From assembly GCA_905373295.1 (NCBI GenBank), contig CAJPSJ010000041.1, positions 1 through 11,155 on the forward strand: a DNA stretch of 11,155 nt. The letters are read 5' to 3'. Origin of the DNA: an uncultured Campylobacter sp. GTDB taxonomy: Bacteria > Campylobacterota > Campylobacteria > Campylobacterales > Campylobacteraceae. The notes beneath the pieces are model-generated. The model did not search any database. It was not told the DNA's origin and saw only the letters and a program-made list of their open reading frames with translations. Positions 1 through 6,772 of the stretch are shown here, piece by piece (the first letter of the stretch is position 1; each line of letters starts with the position of its first letter). The translations under genes were made by a program, and so were the position numbers.

Positions 1-1176
1 GACGTTTATAAAGACGCACCAGATCGAAATTTTCGCGCTTAGCTTCTGCTTCATATTCGCATACAGCCAGTGCGAAAAAATCCTAGACAGCCCAAACGGC
101 ACGAGCCCCACCATATATGCGCCAAGAACTGCGGCGCATTCGATGGAATTTTGATGTGTAAATTCTCCGCGCTCAAATAGCAGCTGCGTGATCTCGTTTC
201 GCAGCATCACGCCGCCTATCGCAGAGAGTCCGAGCAGCGCCAAAAGGAAGTAAAATCCGCGCTCCACAAGCGCCAGAGCCTGCGCGTCGTCGTGCGCTTT
301 TACGAATTTGCTCATGCGCGGAAAGATCGCCGTGCTAAGCGCAATCGCAAAAAGCGCGAGCGGCAGCTGAAATATGCGGTTGGCGTAGTAAAGATAGCTG
401 ATACTGCCGCTAGCAAGGAAGCTTGCAAAAAAGGTATCAATAAACGAGCTTAGCTGAAGCGCCGACGCACCGAGCACGCCCGCGAAAAAATTTTTATAAA
501 AGCCCTGCGTCTGCGGTTTATCGCCCCGTGCAAGTCGCGCAAAGCCGCCCGCTAAGACGCGCAGCATGCCGGTAAATTTCAACGCATAAACGTGCACCGC
601 AAGCTGCAAAAGCCCGCCCGCCACGACGCCGAAGCTAAGATAGAGCACCGCCGTAGCGTCGTCCTTGCCGCGAGCTAGCAGAAGCGCCGCAATCATCGCT
701 AAATTTAAAAGCGCGGTCGAAAATGCCGTCGTAGCGAAATGGTCGCGGTACTGAAGCAGCGAAGCAAAGAGCGTAACGACGAAGATAAATGTGAGGTAGA
801 AAAAATTTATCCGTACGTATGGCACCGCAAGACTGATCTGCTCGGCGCTAAATCCGTATGCTAAAGCTTTGGTAAAAACGGGCGCGGCGAGCAGCACGAG
901 TGCCGTCAAAAGCGCGATAAAAATGCTAAATTTTATTAGCACCGCTGCGGCAAAAATTCCTTTTTTGCGCGCGGCGGTAAAGCTAGGCAAAAATGCCTGC
1001 GTAAAGGCCCCCTCGCCGAATAGTCTGCGGAAAAGATTGGGCAGTTTAAACGCTACGAAAAATAGATCGCTATAAATCCCCGCGCCCAAAACCGATGCGG
1101 TAAGCAGGTCGCGCACGAAACCCAAAACCCGCGAAACCAGCGTGCCTACGCTATTTGTAAAAAAGCCTCTGAGCAT
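1..1176 (-). CDS. murJ: Lipid II flippase MurJ (MviN family), 5' part only
   Basis: MurJ flips the undecaprenyl-linked peptidoglycan precursor lipid II across the inner membrane. The visible 392 codons start at ATG 1176-1174, preceded by GGAG at 1184-1181 with a 4-nt spacer, and run open to the window edge; the family is usually about 460-520 residues, so the C-terminus with the last few helices is missing. The N-terminus carries the family signature: SRVLGFVRD (residues 15-23) and KLPNLFRRLFGEGAF (44-58). R16, R22, D23 and R50 match the conserved charged residues of the central cavity in E. coli MurJ. The rest is a succession of hydrophobic helices separated by short basic loops. It is transcribed divergently from the MlaE-type gene. 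Family assignment is secure; the residue equivalences are by eye. Confidence 0.95.
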   Translation of the reverse strand, partial: MLRGFFTNSVGTLVSRVLGFVRDLLTASVLGAGIYSDLFFVAFKLPNLFRRLFGEGAFTQAFLPSFTAARKKGIFAAAVLIKFSIFIALLTALVLLAAPVFTKALAYGFSAEQISLAVPYVRINFFYLTFIFVVTLFASLLQYRDHFATTAFSTALLNLAMIAALLLARGKDDATAVLYLSFGVVAGGLLQLAVHVYALKFTGMLRVLAGGFARLARGDKPQTQGFYKNFFAGVLGASALQLSSFIDTFFASFLASGSISYLYYANRIFQLPLALFAIALSTAIFPRMSKFVKAHDDAQALALVERGFYFLLALLGLSAIGGVMLRNEITQLLFERGEFTHQNSIECAAVLGAYMVGLVPFGLSRIFSHWLYANMKQKLSAKISIWCVFINV

Positions 1177-1256
1177 AAATCTCCATTAAATTTTATAAAA
1201 TGCCAAGGTTGATTATATTATAATTTCCCCTATTTTTTGATTTTGGAGAGAAATTT
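1177..1256. promoter_or_regulatory. Divergent promoter region murJ / mlaE
   Basis: This 80-bp gap separates two genes read outward. On the plus strand TATAAT lies at 1219-1224, about 33 bp before the mlaE start. On the minus strand TATAAT occurs at 1222-1217 and again at 1217-1212, about 36-41 bp before the murJ start. The hexamers of the two strands share bases. No clear -35 is visible, which is normal for Campylobacter sigma-70 promoters, which rely on the -10 and periodic T-rich DNA upstream. A 12-bp palindrome ATTTTATAAAAT sits at 1190-1201 in the presumed murJ leader. Promoter use is inferred from sequence only. Confidence 0.55.
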
Positions 1257-2360
1257 TTGCGGAATTTAGCCTTTTCGCTCGAAAGCTCGGGCGGGAAAAA
1301 CACCTTATCGCTACGCGGGCAGTGGAACTACAAAAGCTCGCGCTCGCAGTTACTTGCACTAAAAAAAGCAGTAAAAAATCTAAACGAGCTGGAGCTAAGC
1401 TTAAGCGAAATTTCAAATTTAGACTATTTCATGGCGCTGATGATCAAAAACGCCCTTGCCGGCAAGCGGGTAAGCCTTGTGGAGGATAGCTGCAAAGCTG
1501 CCAAAATTCTAAGTTTTATGGATGATAAAACGATCGATTTTAGCTACGTACCCGAATCTCGCAGGCTCAATTTTTTAGCGCAGATCGGACTTTATTGCCA
1601 TCTTGGAATTCTAGGCTTGCTAAGCCTTGCAAGCTTTTTGGGCGAGTTTTTCTCCAAACTTACGGCTTTTATAATTCATCCGATGAAATTCCGCTTCAAA
1701 GAAACCGTAAATTTCATCAAAGATAGCGGAATAGACGCGCTTTTCATCGTCTCATTGACGGCATTTTTGATCGGTATCGTGCTTGCTTACATAGGCTCGG
1801 ATATGCTTTCTAAATTTGGCGCCAGCATCTATATCATCGATATAATGGGAGCTTTGACGCTCCGTGAAGTAGCGCCACTAATTGCTGCTATCGTTATCGC
1901 GGGTCGTTCGGCTTCGAGCTTTACGGCGCAGATCGGCGTGATGAAGATCACCGAAGAGATCGATGCGATGAGGACGATGGGCTTTGATCCATTTTATTTT
2001 CTTGCGATGCCGCGCATTATCGCGATGGTACTAATCATGCCGCTAATCATTTTTATCGCAGATTCGGTAAGTATTTTTGCTCAGATGATCGTGTGTGACG
2101 CGTATTTAGACATAGCCTTTAGCGATTATTTGGATAGATTTAAGGCTTCTGTAGAGCTTAGGCATTTTTTAGTGGGTATGATTAAAGCGCCGTTTTTCGG
2201 GGCATTCATCGCTATCATCGGCTGTATGCGGGGTTTTGAGGTCAAAGGAAATACCCAAAGCATCGGCGAATACACCACGATCAGCGTCGTAAATGCGATA
2301 TTTTGGGTCATCGCGATCGACGCGGTATTTGCAGTTTTGTTTTCGGAAATCGGGCTATGA
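1257..2360 (+). CDS. mlaE: MlaE-type lipid ABC transporter permease with N-terminal STAS-like domain (IamB-like)
   Basis: Inner-membrane permease of an Mla-type (MCE) phospholipid transporter, working with the MlaF ATPase and MlaD next to it. Start is TTG 1257 after GGAG at 1245-1248 (8-nt spacer); the next in-frame ATG lies after the STAS core begins, so TTG is preferred. Residues about 1-90 resemble a STAS domain (LSLRGQWNY at 17-25, then ELELSLSEISNLDYFMALMI at 44-63), the fold used by the separate MlaB protein in E. coli. Residues about 110-367 are the MlaE permease, with helices near 115-140, 160-182, 205-220, 245-275, 300-325 and 340-365, and the family signature GRSASSFTAQIG (216-227) followed by EEIDAM, MGFDP and PRIIA. 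Length is 367 aa versus about 260 for stand-alone MlaE, explained by the extra domain. It resembles Campylobacter iamB. The downstream gene overlaps by 4 bp. Confidence 0.9.
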   Translation: MRNLAFSLESSGGKNTLSLRGQWNYKSSRSQLLALKKAVKNLNELELSLSEISNLDYFMALMIKNALAGKRVSLVEDSCKAAKILSFMDDKTIDFSYVPESRRLNFLAQIGLYCHLGILGLLSLASFLGEFFSKLTAFIIHPMKFRFKETVNFIKDSGIDALFIVSLTAFLIGIVLAYIGSDMLSKFGASIYIIDIMGALTLREVAPLIAAIVIAGRSASSFTAQIGVMKITEEIDAMRTMGFDPFYFLAMPRIIAMVLIMPLIIFIADSVSIFAQMIVCDAYLDIAFSDYLDRFKASVELRHFLVGMIKAPFFGAFIAIIGCMRGFEVKGNTQSIGEYTTISVVNAIFWVIAIDAVFAVLFSEIGL

Positions 2361-3127
2361 GCGAGCAAGCGCAGTCTAGTGAAACCTCCAAAATTATAGT
2401 CGCGCGCGATGTTACTACCGCGTACGGATCGCGCGTTATGCACGATAGCGTGAGCTTTAGCGTCAAAAAGGGCGAAATTTACGGCTTCTTAGGTGGCAGC
2501 GGCAGCGGCAAAACGACGTTAATGAAAACGCTCATATTTTTAAAGCGCCCGCAAAGCGGCGAAATTAAAATTTTCGGGCGCGATATTTGGCGCGCAAGCG
2601 AAGCAGGGCAAAACGAGATCCGCCTAAAATGCGGCGTGATGTTTCAGTTCGGCGCGCTTTACAGCTCGATGAGCGTGCTCGAAAACGTAGGCGTGCTGCT
2701 GCGCGAATACTCTAAATTTAGCGAGCGCGAGATAGATGAGCTATCGATGTTTTGGATCCAAAAGGTGGGGCTTAAGAAGGAGGCTGCCGCGCTTAGGCCA
2801 AACGAGCTTAGCGGCGGTATGAAAAAGCGCGTGGCGCTGGCTCGCGCGCTAGCACTTAGTCCTGAAATTTTATTTTTGGACGAGCCAAACTCGGGGCTTG
2901 ATCCGCTCAGCGCCAGAGCCCTTGATAGGCTTGTTTGCGAGCTTAGAGACAGCCTCGGCGTCACGGTCGTGATGGTGACGCACGACGTGGATAGTATCTT
3001 TGACATTTTGGATCGATTTTTGATCGTGGATAATCAAAAAATCGCTTTTGAAGGGAGCATCGAGGAAATTTCAAGCCTAGAGAATAACCCGCTCGAAGAG
3101 CTATTTAAGATGCGGCAAAGGGATTGA
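2357..3127 (+). CDS. mlaF: MlaF-type lipid ABC transporter ATP-binding protein (IamA-like)
   Basis: ATPase subunit that powers the MlaE permease. The start chosen is ATG 2357, which overlaps the mlaE stop as ATGA; an in-frame upstream extension would run back through mlaE coding sequence and is rejected. The 256-residue product has all ABC motifs: Walker A GGSGSGKTT (46-54), Q-loop MFQFGALYSSM, signature LSGGMKKRVALARAL (from L151), Walker B ILFLDEP (171-177), D-loop SGLDP and H-loop H209 in VTHD. The LSGGM and FQFGALY forms are typical of MlaF/Ttg2A rather than other ABC families. Translation is probably coupled to mlaE, since no strong ribosome site is seen. The gene resembles Campylobacter iamA, described as an invasion-associated marker. 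A 483-bp non-coding stretch follows before mlaD. Confidence 0.93.
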   Translation: MSEQAQSSETSKIIVARDVTTAYGSRVMHDSVSFSVKKGEIYGFLGGSGSGKTTLMKTLIFLKRPQSGEIKIFGRDIWRASEAGQNEIRLKCGVMFQFGALYSSMSVLENVGVLLREYSKFSEREIDELSMFWIQKVGLKKEAAALRPNELSGGMKKRVALARALALSPEILFLDEPNSGLDPLSARALDRLVCELRDSLGVTVVMVTHDVDSIFDILDRFLIVDNQKIAFEGSIEEISSLENNPLEELFKMRQRD

Positions 3128-3224
3128 GCTTTGAAATTTAGCGAGCCGGAATACGCATCGCGGCGGGTAAAATTTAGATAGGTAGGAGCTGAAATTTTAA
3201 AATAGCGGCGGGAAAATTTTAAAT

Positions 3225-3265
3225 TTTAAACCTAGCGAGGAATTCCGGGCTCCGCAGGGTTTAAA
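3225..3265. repeat. Inverted repeat (possible stem-loop) downstream of mlaF
   Basis: TTTAAACC (3225-3232) pairs perfectly with GGTTTAAA (3258-3265). Inside, after a wobble and an A/A mismatch, GCG (3235-3237) can pair with CGC (3252-3254), so the stem may be extended to about 12 pairs around a loop containing GGAATTCC. It lies about 100 nt after mlaF. It might be an mRNA stem limiting read-through, but no T-tract follows, so it is not called a terminator. Confidence 0.4.
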
Positions 3266-3464
3266 TTTTAAAATTTAGACCTTAGCAGCTCAATCGAAAT
3301 TTTAAAATTTAGGCGGGTCGTATTTAAGGGCGCATTTAGGTGCATTTATTGGATAGTGCATAAATTTTAAAATTTTAACAAGCAAACGGCGCTAAATTAA
3401 ATCGGGGCGATAAAATTTTACGCTAAAATACGGCGCGACGATATTTTGAAATTTCAAAATGCAC

Positions 3465-3548
3465 GCTAAGCTTTAAAATTTAAACTCAGATGATTCTGCG
3501 AATTTTGTGGCTATTTGAGAAAAGGCTAAGTTTTAAAATTTAAACTCA
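3465..3548 (+). repeat. Two 24-bp direct repeats spaced exactly 60 bp apart
   Basis: Copies lie at 3465-3488 and 3525-3548. Both read GCTAAG, then C or T, then TTTAAAATTT and AAACTCA; the only mismatch is 3471 (C) versus 3531 (T). The interval between starts is 60 bp. A shorter shared word, GGCTATTT, follows each copy at different spacing (3509-3516 and 3552-3559). The second copy ends 62 bp before the mlaD start. They might be protein-binding sites or the remains of a local duplication. Confidence 0.65.
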
Positions 3549-3610
3549 AACGGCTATTTTAAGGCATATCGCAGGGCTTAAATTTTATGCTCTGAAATTA
3601 GGAGAAAAGA

Positions 3611-4540
3611 TTGGAAAATAGAACTTCATACACGATAGTAGGCGCATTTGTTATGATCTGCGTCGCGGCTCTTACGGCGTTTATGTGGTGGATGCTTACA
3701 AAGACCGATCGCGGCGAGAGCTACCGCTCCTACTATATCCACACAAAAGAGCTTCCCGTAGGCATTAAGGAGAATTCTGAGGTTAAATTTATCGGCGTAA
3801 ATGCGGGCATCATCAAAAGTATCGACTTTGCCGATATAGAAAATGCGATTATTGAGATTGAAATTTCGGTAAAAAGCAAACTGCCGATCTCGCAAGATAG
3901 CGTCGCCAAGGTAGAATCTCAAGGCATCAGCGGAATTGCGTTTATAAATATCACGAAAGGAAGTGGCAAGCTTTTCCCGCCGAATGATAAAAAGCCGATA
4001 ATTGCGCTGGATAAAACGCTTCTTGATAAAATCGGCTCTAAAGCTGAAGTCATCACCGATAGCGTGAGTGAGATGGTCTTTAAAATTAATGGGCTGTTGT
4101 CTAAGCAAAATACCGATAAAGTGGATAGAATTCTATCTTCGATGGATAAATTTAGCGCTGAGCTAAGTGATGAGAAAAAATTCCAAAGCCTAGACGCACT
4201 GCTTGCTAACGTAAATACTCTCATAGCAAATTTAAACGAGCGCGAGAAGGAGCTAGACGCGCTGCTAGATAATCTAAACGCCTTTGCCGTGAGTGCTGCC
4301 AATCTATCAAATTCGCTAGATAAAACTGCAGGTATCATCACTAAGCGTATCGATCGCGGCGAGTACAATCTAAAAGCGATCTTGGATCCTACACTTGAGG
4401 AGGCAAAAAACACTCTTGGCGAGCTAAAAAAATCGCTTAGAGAATTCCAAGGCGCGATGTTTAGGCTAGAGGACAATCCTTATGATTTCTTTTTCAAAGA
4501 TACTTCTAAAAGCGCGGATCGCGACGATAAAAAGGAATAA
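3611..4540 (+). CDS. mlaD: MlaD-type MCE-domain lipid-binding protein with long helical C-terminus
   Basis: Substrate-binding MCE protein, anchored in the inner membrane and facing the periplasm, expected to form a ring on MlaE and channel phospholipid. Start is TTG 3611, with AGGAG at 3600-3604 six bases upstream; an ATG at 3586 meets a stop two codons later. One transmembrane helix spans residues 8-29, followed by a single MCE domain at about 40-118 (YYIHTKELPVGIKENSEVKF, then IGVNAGIIKSIDF, VESQGISGIAFINI). Residues about 135-290 are almost entirely predicted helix or coiled coil with leucine/asparagine heptads, ending in LEDNPYDFFF, similar in position to the LEERPEALLFG-like tail of other MCE proteins. 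At 309 aa it is much longer than E. coli MlaD (183 aa). The gene corresponds to the MCE gene next to iamA in Campylobacter. The lipoprotein gene follows after 2 bp. Confidence 0.88.
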   Translation: MENRTSYTIVGAFVMICVAALTAFMWWMLTKTDRGESYRSYYIHTKELPVGIKENSEVKFIGVNAGIIKSIDFADIENAIIEIEISVKSKLPISQDSVAKVESQGISGIAFINITKGSGKLFPPNDKKPIIALDKTLLDKIGSKAEVITDSVSEMVFKINGLLSKQNTDKVDRILSSMDKFSAELSDEKKFQSLDALLANVNTLIANLNEREKELDALLDNLNAFAVSAANLSNSLDKTAGIITKRIDRGEYNLKAILDPTLEEAKNTLGELKKSLREFQGAMFRLEDNPYDFFFKDTSKSADRDDKKE

Positions 4541-4542
4541 AG

Positions 4543-5106
4543 ATGAAAAATTTTATAAAGTTTACGCTTGCTGCGACGCTGGCGGCGATATTTTTAGGCG
4601 GCTGCTTAGCTAAGCAGGCTAAGCCATACACCTACTACGAGCTGCGTTATGATCAAAAGCTCTGCGTAAATCCTAGCGGTGTGCGCAAAAATATCTTTAT
4701 CGACACTATCACGGCGACAGATCTCGTCGATAGGCGGGATATTTTAATAGTGGATTTTAGAAACCGAACGCGGTTCGCAAGCTACGCTAAATTTATCACG
4801 ATGCCTAGCGAGATGGTATATAAGGCGCTGCTAGATGCGGCATTTTCCACCTGCTCGCTAAATCCGATCTTCGTGCCAAAAGAGCGGGATTTGCGCCTAA
4901 AAACCAGTATCGTAGCGCTTCAGATCAATAACGATCAAGCAACCGTCACAATGGGATATGAAATTTTAAATTCTTTAGAAAGCATAAAATCAGGCATCGT
5001 CACTAAGCGCGTTTTCGTGCCTGATCCTAGCTCGCAAAGCATTTATAATGCTCTAAATTTAGCGCTTAATGAGAGCATAAACGAAATTTTAAAGGCTCTT
5101 AGATGA
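4543..5106 (+). CDS. PqiC-like ABC transport auxiliary lipoprotein
   Basis: Probable outer-membrane lipoprotein partner of the upstream MCE transporter. The N-terminus MKNFIKFTLAATLAAIFLGG ends in a lipobox LGGC with the acylated cysteine at residue 21, a clear type II signal peptide. The mature part (about 167 aa) has the order YYELRYD, an IFIDTITATDLVDRRDILI block, then a region rich in alternating strands and a C-terminal helix, which fits the ABC_trans_aux/PqiC lipoprotein family (PF03886); that assignment is by eye. The start has AAAGGAA just upstream (4531-4537), overlapping the end of mlaD. Two bp separate it from mlaD and it overlaps ruvA by 4 bp. No MlaC-like carrier is present, so this lipoprotein may take the receiving role at the outer membrane (inference). 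Confidence 0.8.
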   Translation: MKNFIKFTLAATLAAIFLGGCLAKQAKPYTYYELRYDQKLCVNPSGVRKNIFIDTITATDLVDRRDILIVDFRNRTRFASYAKFITMPSEMVYKALLDAAFSTCSLNPIFVPKERDLRLKTSIVALQINNDQATVTMGYEILNSLESIKSGIVTKRVFVPDPSSQSIYNALNLALNESINEILKALR

Positions 5107-5657
5107 TAGCGGCGATCGAAGGAATTATCACGCGCAAGGAGCCCACTGCTTGCGTCATTAAATGCGCTAGCGGCGTGAGCTACGCTCTTTCATTATCATT
5201 AAATACCTCCGCGAAGCTCACGCAGGGCAGGCTGACCGAGCTTGCGTGCGTGCAAATTCTGCGCGAGGATGCCGATTTGCTGTACGGGTTTTTAGACGAG
5301 AGTGAAAAAAAGATGTTTGAAACCCTAATCAAGCTTAGCGGTGTAGGTGCAAGCACGGCGATGGCGGTTTGCTCGACGCTCGCTCCGCAGGATTTCGCGC
5401 GTTGCGTAGCTACGGGGGATGCTGCGACGCTAACTTCAGTTCCGGGCATCGGCCCAAAGACCGCTAGACGGATCATTGCCGAACTAGGCGATGCGAAGCT
5501 AATGGAATTCGGTCCTAGCGAGACTTATAAAAATGAAGCGGCGTCCGCGCTACAAAGCCTTGGATTTAAGCGCGATAAGATCAATCAAATCTTAGCGGGA
5601 TGCAGCAGCACAAATACGTCAGATCTTGTCAAAGAGGCGTTAAAAAAATTAGCGTAG
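5103..5657 (+). CDS. ruvA: Holliday junction branch migration protein RuvA
   Basis: RuvA binds four-way DNA junctions as a tetramer and loads the RuvB motor for branch migration in recombinational repair. The 184-residue product shows the usual three domains: an OB-fold (1-63) with the acidic-pin pair E55-D56 in REDADLLYGF, two helix-hairpin-helix motifs (LSGVGASTA at 78-86 and VPGIGPKTARRI at 113-124), and the C-terminal RuvB-binding helices (about 143-184, ALQSLGF). Length is normal (about 180-205). The start ATG 5103 overlaps the lipoprotein stop as ATGA, so translation is probably coupled. ddl follows after 23 bp. ruvB and ruvC are not in the window, as is common in Campylobacter where they are scattered. 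Confidence 0.97.
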   Translation: MIAAIEGIITRKEPTACVIKCASGVSYALSLSLNTSAKLTQGRLTELACVQILREDADLLYGFLDESEKKMFETLIKLSGVGASTAMAVCSTLAPQDFARCVATGDAATLTSVPGIGPKTARRIIAELGDAKLMEFGPSETYKNEAASALQSLGFKRDKINQILAGCSSTNTSDLVKEALKKLA

Positions 5658-5680
5658 AAAATAAAATTTGAAGGAAAGCA

Positions 5681-6712
5681 ATGAAATTTGGCATAGTTTT
5701 TGGAGCTCAAAGCTACGAGCACGAAGTAAGTATCATCTCGGCAATTGCCGTTAAAAATGCCCTAAAAGGCTGGGACTTGGAGTTTGTATTTTGCAATAAA
5801 AATCGTAAATTTTACCGCATTGAGGATAAAAATATGCGCGCAGCGTATTTTAAACAGGGCGGCTATGCTAAAGCAAAAGAGCTTAGCATCGGTGCGGGCG
5901 GGTTTTTTGAGAGCGGAATGTTTAGCAAAAGCATGCTAGAAGTCGGCACATATATCAATCTAATCCATGGCTGCGACGGCGAGGATGGCAAAATGGCAGC
6001 GCTATTTGAGTTTTTTGGCATCCCTTACATCGGACCTCGTATCGAAGCTAGCGTGCTAAGCTATAATAAAATTTTAACCAAGCACTTAGCCGCAATCGCA
6101 AATGTAAAAACCCTGCCGTATGAGATCGTAAATCGTACTAGTCTGCCTAATTTTAATTTTCCGATCATCGTTAAGCCCGCTCATTTGGGCTCTAGCATCG
6201 GAATTTCGATAGCCAAGAACGAAAGCGAGTTTAGCTACGCGCTGGATCAGGCTTTTGAGCTGGACGACAGCGCGATCGTAGAGCCATACTGGGAAAACGT
6301 AAAGGAATTCAATCTCGCAGGCGCTAAAATAGACGGCAAAATCGTATTTTCAAACATCGAAGAGCCGAAAAAAGAGGGCTATTTAAATTTCGATCGTAAA
6401 TATTTGGATTTTTCGCGTAGTGGCGCGATCGAGCCCGCTCGTCCTGGCACTTTGCTAGAGGGCAAGATGAAAGATGCCTTTACGCGGCTTTATAACGCAG
6501 GATCATTCGATGGCGCGCTAATTCGCTGCGATTTTTTTGAAAAAGAGGGTGAAATTTATCTAAACGAGATAAATCCAAACCCAGGCAGCCTTGCAAACTA
6601 CCTATTTGATGATTTCTCCGAGGTTTTAGCAGCTCTTGCTTCGTCGCTGCCGCCGATGAGGCAGATCCCTGTAAGCTACGAGCTAATCACCAAAATCACC
6701 GCTAATAAATAG
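5681..6712 (+). CDS. ddl: D-alanine--D-alanine ligase Ddl
   Basis: ATP-grasp enzyme that joins two D-alanines, giving the dipeptide that MurF (encoded downstream) adds to the peptidoglycan precursor. Start ATG 5681 has AAGGA at 5671-5675. The 343-aa protein has the N-terminal motif GAQSYEHEVS with E14, HGCDGEDGK (97-104), the ATP-binding IVKPAHLGSSIGIS (163-176; K165 and the GSSIG loop), the omega-loop pair K240-Y241, and the metal/phosphate motif R282, D284, E296, N298 and G302. Retaining K-Y in the omega loop argues for a D-Ala-D-Ala rather than a D-Ala-D-Lac enzyme. ruvA lies 23 bp upstream; a strong hairpin lies between it and the next gene. Family is certain. Confidence 0.97.
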   Translation: MKFGIVFGAQSYEHEVSIISAIAVKNALKGWDLEFVFCNKNRKFYRIEDKNMRAAYFKQGGYAKAKELSIGAGGFFESGMFSKSMLEVGTYINLIHGCDGEDGKMAALFEFFGIPYIGPRIEASVLSYNKILTKHLAAIANVKTLPYEIVNRTSLPNFNFPIIVKPAHLGSSIGISIAKNESEFSYALDQAFELDDSAIVEPYWENVKEFNLAGAKIDGKIVFSNIEEPKKEGYLNFDRKYLDFSRSGAIEPARPGTLLEGKMKDAFTRLYNAGSFDGALIRCDFFEKEGEIYLNEINPNPGSLANYLFDDFSEVLAALASSLPPMRQIPVSYELITKITANK

Positions 6713-6721
6713 CCAATCGTT

Positions 6722-6755
6722 TAAAATTTTACGCTAAATTTTGCGTAAAATTTTA
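6722..6755. terminator. Strong AT-rich hairpin between ddl and the Phd-like gene
   Basis: TAAAATTTTACGC (6722-6734) and GCGTAAAATTTTA (6743-6755) are perfect reverse complements, giving a 13-bp stem with an 8-nt loop, 9 nt after the ddl stop. No U-tract follows, so it is not a textbook intrinsic terminator; it may act as a partial terminator or as protection of the ddl mRNA 3' end, separating ddl expression from the downstream pair. The inverted repeat itself is certain; its role is not. Confidence 0.5.
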
Positions 6756-6772
6756 CTTCAAAAGGTCGAGTT

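Larger units (their letters stand above)
3128..3610. repeat. 483-bp palindrome-rich non-coding spacer inside the mla gene set
   Basis: No credible gene is seen in either strand. The DNA is a patchwork of AAATTT/TTTTAAAA runs. The self-complementary 14-mer AAATTTTAAAATTT occurs three times (3263-3276, 3297-3310, 3362-3375), and an 18-bp perfect palindrome ATTTTGAAATTTCAAAAT lies at 3443-3460. A 24-bp direct repeat with one mismatch starts at 3465 and 3525. An imperfect stem pairs 3225-3232 with 3258-3265. TAAAAT hexamers at 3411-3416 and 3423-3428 could serve as -10 elements for mlaD, but this is weak. No typical terminator with a U-tract follows mlaF. Function unknown. Confidence 0.7.

Noticed and set aside
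869..1075. Plus-strand frame of 68 codons
   Set aside because: Lies wholly antisense to murJ and has no recognisable features.
2303..2356. Upstream extension of the MlaF reading frame
   Set aside because: Extra 18 residues overlap mlaE coding DNA and do not resemble MlaF; the ATGA overlap at 2357 is the natural start.
3128..3610. CRISPR array
   Set aside because: Only two near-identical 24-mers; other repeats are short AT palindromes at irregular spacing, and no cas genes are present.
3626..4476. Two long minus-strand frames opposite mlaD
   Set aside because: Shadows of the mlaD reading frame; mlaD has membrane helix, MCE domain and ribosome site.
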